The notes below the pieces were generated by a model that was given only the letters and a program-made list of their open reading frames with translations, did not search any database and had not been told where the DNA came from. This document shows positions 49,901 to 60,700 of a stretch of 64,000 nt of DNA, one piece after another. Each line of letters starts with the position of its first letter. Position 1 is the stretch's first letter. The stretch covers positions 37,838,817 through 37,902,816 of the forward strand of contig CANTUZ010000008.1 in the NCBI GenBank assembly GCA_947846985.1. The letters run 5' to 3'. The translations under genes and the position numbers were made by a program. The stretch is from Fratercula arctica (taxonomy: Eukaryota > Chordata > Aves > Charadriiformes > Alcidae).

Positions 49901-50775
49901 CAGAAGATATTAGCACAAAATGCAAACCATCTTGAGTTTATATATCCGATCTATTCTTGAGATACTCTACTAAAAGGGAATTTGACTCTCAAGAGCATAT
50001 CTGAATCATTTTAAAGTTTTAATGCCAGTCCAGAAAAATCAGCATATTTATAAAGCAGGAAGAATGACTCTCAGTCTGATTTTTCCCTGTCATTTTTAAA
50101 AGCATGACTATGAATTCATTTAGGTCTTGAGCAAATATCTCCAGATTAAAAATCAAGCAATAGGAACTGAATGCTGTGGACACTAAAATGAATATTAGTA
50201 ATTCAGAAATCACAGCCTCAAAGAGGTTTATCATTTTCATTCCTTTCCATTTAAGTGGGAAGGGAAGTGCTCCACTTCTCTCTGGAAAGCAGCTGGCTTA
50301 CTTATCTTTTATCTGTTTCTAGAAACTAAACTTTTGTTCTTTCTACAGCCTAGCTGTGGCCACAGAAACAGCTGAATATCTGCGGTAAATTTACTCAAGA
50401 CTCTCAATCCTACAATCTTTACGCAGACCAAACTCTCCAGGAGTGTGAAGTCAGACTTCCCCAGTTGAGTACGAATATCATTACTACTGTAGTCCATGTC
50501 ATCTCAGTCTAACTTTTATAAATGTTATCAATAAGTGAATACTAAATTCGTACAAGTCACAATCTTATCAGTTATGTAGATTTTCTGGTCAGTTTTACAA
50601 CTGGCACATATTCAACAGTGCTATATGGTTTATCTCCAAATCCAGACAAGAGATTTTCACTGAAGCTATACATTTTTTTACAAAGACCTCAGGTAAGGCT
50701 TTTCAGTTGAAATATTCTCAACAGCTATTTCATTAATGTCAAAGCTACAAAAATCACAACAATTTTCAGCAAGCG

Positions 50776-50835
50776 TTTTTGGGTTTTTTTTGTTTTTTTT
50801 TTTGTTTTTTTTTGTTTTTTTGTTTTTTTATTTTA
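50776..50835 (+). repeat. T-rich tract with regular G interruptions
   Basis: Runs of 7-11 T separated by single G residues. Its minus strand provides AATAAA near 50830, downstream of the ERICH2 stop. Confidence 0.9.
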
Positions 50836-51219
50836 AGGCAGATATTCTGTCACTCAAAACTACATCATTTTGTAGAATAGGGGGTTTCATATAATCATGC
50901 TGGAAGATTCATTTTCCCCCGTTCAAGTGATGCAAAGGAACATAGCAAGTATGATACTCCTAAAATACTACGTTTTGCTCAACTGACAATCTGTATCACA
51001 GTTTCCATTTAACTTGCTGCTACAGTGGGAAAATACTTTATCAATTACTTCCGCACGCATCAAGTTTGCATGTGTCATGAAGTTATAGAACAAGGTAATT
51101 TTTGCAGGAATAAGTTCAAAAATATTTGAAGGACTACAAAAATTCTAAGATCTGATATTAATGTTAGTAAAGACTATTGAAATTTGTAAGAAAAATTATG
51201 ATTAAACAGTATACTTCAA

Positions 51220-51519
51220 CATGGGTCGGTCTCTTCCCCCAAGTAACAGGTGATAGGACAAGAGGAAATGGCCTCAAGCTGCACCAGCGGAGGTTTAGAC
51301 TGGACATTAGGAAAAATTTCTTCACTGAAGGGGTTATCAAGCATTGGAAGAGGCTGTCCAGGGAAGTGGTGGAGTAACCATCCCTGGAGGTATTTAAAAG
51401 ATGTGTAGATGTAGTGCCGAGGGACATACTTTAGCTGTGGACTTGGCAGCGTTAGGTTAACAGTTGGACTTGATGATCTTAAAGGTCTCTTCCAGCCAAA
51501 ACAGTTCTATGATTCTATG
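51220..51519 (+). mobile_element. CR1 LINE, 3' end fragment
   Basis: The fragment shows typical CR1 3' sequence in order: a block with AGTAACAGGTGATAGGACAAG, then GGAAATGGCCTCAAGCTGCA, GAAAAATTTCTTCACTGAA, CCATCCCTGGAGGTATTTAA, GGACTTGATGATCTTAAAGG, and the terminal TTCTATGATTCTATG repeat. It is 5'-truncated, about 300 bp, and well preserved. It lies antisense to ERICH2, 79 bp beyond its stop codon. Confidence 0.95.
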
Positions 51520-51598
51520 CCTGTTGGAAAATCAAAATCATCAACTGAAATACTGTAGAATTGCCAAACTAATTTTCCATGGGATCAGCAGAACTTTC

Positions 51599-51717
51599 TT
51601 AATTGTCTTCATCATTGCTATTTGAATGGCTAGTATTCTTTGCGTTGCTATCGCTGCTTTCATTACTTGTTTCTTCATCATCTTCATTCTTCCTACTGTG
51701 AAGTTTCTGTGCTTCTT
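51599..51717 (-). CDS. ERICH2: ERICH2 last coding exon (acidic tail)
   Basis: Acceptor TTTATGGCAG. The exon completes a split Glu codon, then encodes EAQKLHSRKNEDDEETSNES, SDSNAKNTSHSNSNDEDN and TAA at 51601-51599. The Glu/Asp/Ser/Asn-rich composition fits a glutamate-rich protein tail. Confidence 0.65.
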
Positions 51718-54700
51718 CTGCCATAAAGATACATAAGATCATTCATTGCTGCACTGCATTTTATATTAAAAAGAAGTTAAAAAGAAGCAAGTAGGGCAAT
51801 TAACTTCACTATTTTTCAATTAAATCATTAAATACTGATTAATCCTTTCTAGCAAGTGAAGAAAGCCCTGTAATGATTGTGTGGCAGACTGCAGGGTTAA
51901 AATTATGAAGCCGGCTTGTATCCTGAAATGTGGTGTGACCACTCTGCACTTGGAACTGGCTCAACATAGCTCTAAACCCAGCACAGCTGGTCACCAGAAA
52001 ATCACTCGTTTATAGGAGAATGCTCAGATGAATTAAGCCACTGTTTAAGCTTCTTTGTTGTTCCTGTTTCCTGTAGATATACAGCAGGAAGAGAATGGAA
52101 GATTCCCCTCCTCCCTACACCCTGCCCCAGGTATCTTTATCCTAATTGATACAGGACTAGGAACTCTTGATGAAAAATAAGTGTAAGCTAAAGTTAATAT
52201 GTGAGAGAAGAAAACATACATCGAAACCAGGCTTGGGAGTATACAAAGATGGATTAAACTTTGTAATTCTTTCCTTGTCATAATTTCTTTTTCGTATTAC
52301 AGAATTCAGAGGGACTTCATAAGGTTAACATCCTTCAGCCATTTCATGACCGATTTCATAACAAACATGGCTTACATTTTGGCAGAATTCAATTGCCTTG
52401 ATCACAGGTAACATCTCAGAGCATCATCACATGTCTTTTTGTGAATCTATCTGGGTTAGTTTAAAAACCGATTTCCTTCACTAATTTTTACTAATGTTCT
52501 CTGCTGGAGGTTTCCTGCCCAAATGCTAAAAGAGTTTTCTTACGTTTCTCTTCCATTTCCATTGAGGTTGAGTCAGATTAGTTTAGTCTTTATCGATGCT
52601 TTGGAGTAAGCTAGTTGATATTATATTGAAACAGATGATGGGAGCTCGCCAGGTCCATTCTACGTGTTCTGACTTTAGAAGACTCTTTCTAAATTTGTAA
52701 GAAGATCTCCGACTCTTTTCTTCCTCCCTTAATATACTGTAAAATGAATACTTGCAACTGAACATTAACAACTAGATGATGTTGACTCTGACATTTTATA
52801 GACCAAGGCAGACTATTTAAGATGCAGAAAATCCAGATGTAGCATAAGTATTTTCCTTGATTACTGGCTTTTTAAACACAAAGTCAGGTTACTGTTAGTA
52901 TGAAAATTCTCAACATTTACCAGTGAAAGGTAAGAATGCTTCCACAATAAATATTGTAGTTGCGATTCTCAAACTTACCCATCAACATGTTTTCTTCAAG
53001 AAGTGGAAAAAACTGCTTGGCCTCAGTATTTTCTGGTTCATTGTTCAGAACTGCAATCTGACAACATATTACAAACATGTATATGATGACAAAATAAACA
53101 AACCAGAAATAAGTCTGCCATTGGTTCAGAAATGAATGATATGGTTCACGAAAGTGCAATTATACCAATGAAAAACTCTACATATACACATATCAAAAAT
53201 GGATGTTCATAAACTGAAGAATATCAAGTTTGCCATTACAACCTGTGCTCTTGGGTAGTATCACAATTTTGAGAAAGTGTCTGCAATGCAATGCAGCTAA
53301 TGGCATTAATAATTTCAGGTAAAACCTTCAATCCTAGAATCAGGATGGAAAGAAGACAAATTACATTTAAGAGCCATGAGATCATAAAGATCTTAAATAA
53401 AGATCTTAATCAATATAATCATTACATCATAAATAAGAATCGCAAACACAGAAGAATCAGATACCAAGTTAAATCTCAAAGAAACCTGAAGTTAGTAAGA
53501 CTTGAAAAAGCTTTAATATTATTTTGCAAACCACATGCACACATGCATCATAAAGTGAGCAAAACCAATCAACATCAGAAATTTCACATGGAAGAATAAA
53601 TTTGAGGTGAAACCTGCCCTAATTAAATCCCTCAAGATTCAGTTAGGCAGTGGCTGTGCAATTGTAATTTTTCATGAGATAGTACATAATTCACTGTTCC
53701 TGTTATAGCAAAGTGCACAGTATTTTGGGTTTTGCCATTCTGCATTCCCTTATAAACCTTCCTTCTCTATTGCATTTTCTACAAAAAAAACAATTAAATC
53801 AATTGAAATGAAGATTCCATTCCCCATCCTAAAGAACAGTGCATGCAGGAATTTGTGACCAACTCATGAACAGGGAGCCAGGAGAAACCAGCTGAGGTCA
53901 CTTGGAGACAACAACAGCTACAGAGATCCAAGAATATAATACTGAATACTCAATTAACTGATGGCAAGCAGGCAGGGAAGAGAGAAATAACTGTAACCCA
54001 AACAGCCATGTGTCTGAGGCCTACAAAGCTGTGCTGCCTGGCAAACATAGCAAAACATAGAAATATATTTATCACCAGAAGTTGTTGCTGAGAAATCATG
54101 GAAATGACTGACGCAATGTATCATTTTCATCAATGAGTATTTTTCACTATAAGCCAAAATCACGTGTAAACCTAGACCTGGGAATGAAAGGTTGGGTAAC
54201 TAGGTAATTAATACTGCTGACAAATATCGACAAGAATTAAGAAGTATTCCCTGCAGAATTGGTGCCCCTGCTTACCTGAGTCCATAACACTTAGTCATGC
54301 TGTTAATTTGTTATTTTAACAAAGGAAAATTACCTCTCCCAACAGTTCTAGTGGTGCAGTAAGTTTTCCCTCTTCATTTTCACTTCATTCATTGCTGCTT
54401 TTTCCATCATGATCTGATATTTCCAGTGGCTCATCGTTATTTTGATTTTCAATAGTATTTGGCTCAATTTCAGCATTAATTACTGTGTGCTTTCTTAACA
54501 TTCCTAGATTCTTTTTCATCCAAATTTAAAAAGTAGAATAATGTATTAATGACAACAGTAGCAAACAATAACACTTGCAGAGCATTTTTTATGTTCAGAC
54601 TAATTCCCAACATTTCTTCATTAATGGTGGTCACTGATAAGGTCTTTGTGTATATAGTTTAAAATATTTTCTATTTAATGATTACATCAAAAAGTTTCCA

Positions 54701-57700
54701 TTAAAAAGGTTACTTAGAAGAGTTTGTGAACTTTAAAGATATTAATATTATACCTGAAGAAAAATATAATGATCTCTTACTGCAAGACTGCAACGGGACT
54801 GACATGGTATCTTCCACTAGTAAGAACTCAAAATGCTATCTGTCTAAACTCTCTTGTCTGTACACCCATCTGAGTTTAAATGCAATCCTCCTGTTTACAC
54901 ATAGAACAAAAAGCTGAATTAATGTGTCCATCAATGATTAAGTTTTTGAGTTTAAAAATCACTCTTAGGCTACAAAGAGAATCGCATTACTGGGCTTGAC
55001 TTAGTCTCAGTGATATCAATTTTAACAGCTTTGTCCCCTAAGATTCAGTTGCAGAGAAATTTTTGTAAAAGCAGGCATCAAAGAATATAGTAGCAAGAAG
55101 TAAAGAAAATTTAAAATTTTGTATTACATGAAAAAGTCAAAGAACTGGTGCAGACCAGAACTTCTTTATGGAAACATCAGTTGCTGTTCCAGTGTAACAA
55201 TGAGTTATATAGATTAAAGGAGAGAACTGACATCTTTATTTTAGATGAAAACAACACCTATTGTTCACAAATAACTTTTTTCAATCATACAATTCATTTC
55301 CAGAACATGTACATAGTCTGGGGAAGAATGCTGGATGAATTCTTATTTTTTCACACTCTTGGATGAAACACCCCATATATATATATTGCAAGAAGTTTTC
55401 CAGTAGTGGCGAAGAAAAAAAAAAGAAAAAAGAAAAAAGCATATAAATATGAGAAATACTAAGAATTACATCATTATTCACCAAACTGATCTCTAATGAG
55501 AATTTACAGCCACAGCTAAATAATACCCTGATTTGTGATAACCCTATACTAAATATCAATTATCTACAGAAAAATGGGTTGGTTGAAAAATGAACACATG
55601 AGAAAACAAAGGAAAAACTAGTTCAAGACATAATATGATGCATTAGTACCTCACTCTTGAAGCTGAAAATTCCTCGCTTACAAAGTATCAGAAAGGAACA
55701 GTTATTTAGCTTGGTACCTTTCTCCTTTCCTGCTTTCCACAAAAAAAAAAAAAAGAAAAAAGAAAAACCAAAAAAAACCCCAAAAAACAAAACAAAAAAA
55801 CAAACAAAAAAACCCACCAAAAATCTTACTCACATTTTAACAAGCTTTCTATTATCCAAGCTTTTCAAGGAGTATGATGAATAACGAATTTTTTCTTTGC
55901 AATTAATTTCAAGGCAACCCAGATCAAAGTTGAACTCACTGACAAAAAAAATAAGGTTTTACAATAGCTCCAAATCTTAGAACATGTTTATTTTTAAGTC
56001 ATGTCCAGCCAACAAACCTTGTTTTCTCTGGCTGCCTGAGATGCTGGTTTTTATCCCCTCTGTGTTCACCCCAGGCAATGGCAGATCATGCTGACTGCAG
56101 CTGCCTCATCTATGCCACTGGTTTCTTCGGGACATCTACTGTGTATCAGAAAGACAAGCGGGATAGAAAATATACGGTTCCCGGCCCATCTCACTTACCT
56201 GCAGATCAAGACTGTGGTCATGAACAGGTAAAGGGAGGAGGCACAGAGGTCGGTGTGGCAAGATTTCTTGCTGAGCATTTCCTCAAGCAACTATATGAAG
56301 TCGCTATGGTAAAGCATAAGGAAAGCTTATTTCTGCTTATGGAACACGCAAATCCCCTCAATTATTTGTCATTGGAAGTCTTATAAATAGATCAGTATTA
56401 TCAGTAGCTTCCACAAACACCAAATCACCATCAGCATGATCAGATCACATGGTATTTATGTTGTTGGTTATCTTATGGCAGAAATAGTACTCCAAGAAAT
56501 GGAGACAAAGACAGAAGATTCACAAGTGAAAGTTCATGCTACAGCTACAAAATTCAGAGAGTATTTATCTAGTGTTCTACAAGGTTTCCCTTCATCTTTC
56601 AAATCCAAACCAACAATTTTAAAAGTCCAATTATAACAACATAGGGGCATGACAGAAACAAGTTTCTTTAAACAGAGGTTAATAACCACCCTTAGCATTT
56701 CTCTGTAATAGTGCCCACTCCAGAAGCTTATACTACTTCCAAGTGACACATACAAACATTTGAATCTCCATTTATGCCCAGAGGAGGTATTGCCTGAATA
56801 GTTATAAGTCTATTGCAGTTATAAGTCCCCAAGCAGAGCTGGGAGCTGCTGCTACTTTTGCCTCCATATGACCCCCGAAGTCCTTAGCAATATCCCAAGT
56901 TTACATTAGCACAAATAATTTGCTAGTCTAGCAACTCAAGATGAGTTTACAAATACAGCCTATAAATGCAAAATACAATTTTTAAGAGAGTCACAGTCCA
57001 AGAAGGTGAAAAATACCAAGCTTTCAGATTATCTGAGGCAAGAAGACACATATTTCAGTTGATTAGATATTTAGGTTAAATATCAGGAAAAAACCAGGAA
57101 AAAAGCTTCATTATGAGGGTAGTCAGACACTGCAACATGCTGCTCAGTGAGGCTGTGAAATCTTCACCTTGGAGACATTTGTTTCTTCACTGAATGAAGC
57201 CCTGAGCAACATAAGTTGGCCCTGCTTTGAGTAGGGCATTGGACCAGATGACCTCCAAAAGTCTCTTGCAACATCTATTATTCCACAATTCATACACCTC
57301 TTTTCAAGAATACAAAAATCTGAGCCAGCATTTGCTGTGAGTACAAGTTCAGTGCAGAAATTCTAGAAATTAGATCTTAGTACACTTTCCATATTAAAAT
57401 TGCCTTCATTCTGCCTCTCCCAGGGAGGACGAGAATCTTGTCATGAAGCATTCTGATGCACCGAAATAACAGGCTATCATGATTTCAAGAGTAGAAGTAC
57501 AAAAACCCCATAGGATCTGGTTTATTTTGGCACCCCCATAGCTTCCTCTTAGCCTTATAAGAACTTTAGCTTCAATGTTTAAGGTTTTCAAAGCTATGAA
57601 GATAACACAGGGCAGAAGCCTGCACACATTAATGTCCTCGATATAGTTTCTGTTGATGTTGGGGCACAGAATCAGCCCTGGAGAAAAATTTTCATGACTT

Positions 57701-60700
57701 TTTTTTCAGTTATTGTTTCTAATTTTAATGAATTTACATATCCTGTACAAACCAAAACCATGTTACATTTATTTATTCAAACGTTTACCTATACTAATAA
57801 TAAAAATCACTAAAAGATTAAATGACAAGTCACAGAATGTGAAGATGTTGAGTTCCTATAATGTAGCTTACCCAATACTACTAATATTTTTTTATTTGAT
57901 CTAAAAAACAATGGTGCCAAGTGAACCACAGGTTAAAGAGTTCATCGATGTATTTCTAGTCTTTCAAAATTAATTGGGTGACAAATGATTGCATTATTGA
58001 GCTCTAATTGCTTAAAAAAAGCATGTAATAGGTCAGCTGCAAAAACAAAGACATCTTCTTACCATGGTACTGCTTGAGTTGATTCAATAGCCACTTCTGA
58101 AAAGCAAATACAAACCAGCTGTTTCACATTTTGATTCACCTGATGCAAATTTTGTTCCTCAACTCTAAGATTTCTTTAACTTGAAGCTGTACGGTGATCT
58201 TTTTAAAAGTTCCACTTCAAATATGCACTACCGAATTGCTCAATCCCATGCTTACTTAGATTTCCCCGATTAAGTAACAAGTATTGTTTTAAGCAAGTAT
58301 CATTTAAAAAGCTAGCACTTGTTAAATAATTTACCTTTGGCCCCAAAATACATCATTTTTCATTTTGTCTATCTGTTTGCTCCCAAAATAGAAACAGTAA
58401 CTTTAAAAAGTGATCATATTCTATTCATGGTATTACTAAATTCCTGAAGCGATGAAAATTTTCATCAATTTCAACACAAATTCACACAAACTGAAACTTT
58501 GACATCATTTCACCTACTGCATGAATATTCACAGCAATGGAATTTAAGACATAATTCAACAGAATATCTAAATAAGAAAATAAATGAATCTATTTCCATA
58601 AAGGAGGCATATGTTTAAGTTTTGGAGTTAGCTGATGCTTACCCTCTTGGTCTCTGTCCTTTTTAAACAATCGTACCTGGTAGAAAATAAAATAAAAACC
58701 CAACTGTGTATTTTTGTATTTTCCTTTTTTTTTTTTAACAGTACACTACCAGAATCTGTCTAAATAGACATGCAACATCAAAACAAACAGAGCACTTTTT
58801 AAAAAAAAAAAAAATCTTGGGACAGCATGTTTTTACTTGCTTGAGTTACTGAAGCAATTAATTCATATCGACTCAACGTCTAACTCAAAAAAAAGACAAA
58901 AAACCCAACCCAACAAACAAAATAAAGATGACCAGTCAGGATTTTCCCAGTGTTTTTGACAAGCTCTTGAGGTGGGCTTCTTCCCTGGGGTCTCCATCTC
59001 TGTTAGGAGTGTTCTATCCAGCAAAGCACTGATGTACATGCTCATGCTCTACCCAACCGCAGTAAACAACCACAGTACGTTCTTATGTCCTATTGAGATC
59101 ACTGAAACTTAAATGTGTGCTTAAATTAGTTTCTCTGTGGATTCTTTAGTAAGCAAACCACGTGAATACTGATATTATGCTCTTTAGCATTTATGAGGTG
59201 CTAGAATTTTTAATTATCATTTCTGATGGTCTTGATTTTCCACTATTAGCAAACCTTCACCAGTACAGACTGATTATGTAGTACTAGTGGATCATCACAA
59301 CAGATCAATATAGAACAAATGTATAAAGATTTTTAAAGTGTCTAATGCATACTCTTTGTCATTAAAGAAGCAAAAAAAATTAAGCTTCTATGTTATAATT
59401 TCCACACATCGTACTCTAGAGCCATTTGAAGATCTTATTTGCTACACCTTGTTAAAATCATGTTTGAGCCTACAACAGCTATTTCACACCTTGCATAGGA
59501 CAGCTACCTTGTCCCATACCTTGGATAACAGCAGTTTAAAACCTACCTGGGAGAGAACAGGCAGTATCTATCCCCGCCCGATTCACTGAGCTATCACTGG
59601 CATTCACAGAGAGCAAGTGGGAACAAGATAGCTCTAAAAACAGAGTAAAGCTGTAGGCCACGCAGTCCCTTTTCTGCTGTCTATTCAATCCCAAACCAGG
59701 TAACTAGGAACGGCTGATTGACATTTTATGACTGTAATATGGTGAAGTTCTTCAGCATGAGGAGCAATAGCAGTATCTGGAGTTGTACAGCAAACAGACA
59801 CCCAGAAATTACAGTGAATTCAAAATGAGAAAGATTTATTGCACTTTCACAAGTACCTAACATAAAAAAAGGCCTCCAGTCGCTACAAACTACATTTTTC
59901 CTCAACTGTAGCTACAGTGTCACTTATATAACCACATTAAAAAAAAAAATCAAAAATACAAAATTTGAATGTAGAATTTTGAAGCAACACCTATGAAAAA
60001 AGCTTAAAATTTGACACATCACAAAAATGGTGCCACATGCAGGAAGTACGATACTTAACCTACTTTGCCCTTCAGCATGTACACTTTTTATTATAATTCT
60101 AATTTGGTCCACCGGGTGGATTGCTCCTCTTTTATCCACCGGGCTTGATGAAATCAGTGCAATAGAACTGCTGACGCATGAAATGATAGGTCAATGTAAC
60201 CTTGTCATGGAGTAATATCCCTGCAAATCACAGTAAACAAATAAAACAATTCATTTTAAATGCTTTAGGTGTTAGGCATAAATTACCAAACCCTAACATT
60301 TTTACTTCAAATATAATATTTTGCTGCATACCACTATATGAAAAACTCATTTAAATAACTTCTTAACACATAATAAGGGTAAAAACATTTACAGGAAAAT
60401 GGTGGTTGTAGTGGCCTTTACCAAGTCCCCTTCAATCACCACCAGACTTTCCCAGATCAGTATAACTGATTACATCTTATGGCCTTCGTACAATTCAGGC
60501 TTTCTAAAAACTTTGGTCATCAAGATACGTCTTTCTTTTCTTGTCTTGTCCATTACAGATGTCTCTAGAGTAAGTTCATCTAAACAGCAGGCGCAGTACG
60601 TTTAGCATAATTTTTACATATAGGAGTTCTTTTTTTTTTTTTTTTTTGCAATTTGCATTTTTTAATTAGTTTACCACAACAAAGTTAGCATTACATTGCT

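Larger units (their letters stand above)
42170..51219. other. Spacer between GAD1 promoter and ERICH2 3' end
   Basis: From 42.2 to 44.4 kb the sequence is GC-rich and contains the RE1 site; the long open frames there lack any family signature. From 44.7 to 50.7 kb it is AT-rich with no recognised exon or RNA gene. A T-rich tract with regular G interruptions lies at 50776-50835. Confidence 0.7.
54483..58062 (-). other. ERICH2: ERICH2 intron region with CR1 and A-rich tract
   Basis: Contains the older CR1 (57066-57284) and an A-rich tract with C interruptions (55739-55830). A 56.08-56.39 kb plus-strand open frame is not supported by any motif. A missing ERICH2 exon may lie here. Confidence 0.45.

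Noticed and set aside
56078..56386. Plus-strand frame beginning MADHADCSCL
   Set aside because: No family signature, located in a putative ERICH2 intron; not supported as a gene.
60108..60142. Short TCCACCGGG direct and inverted repeat
   Set aside because: Only nine to thirteen bases long and without further context; chance is adequate.
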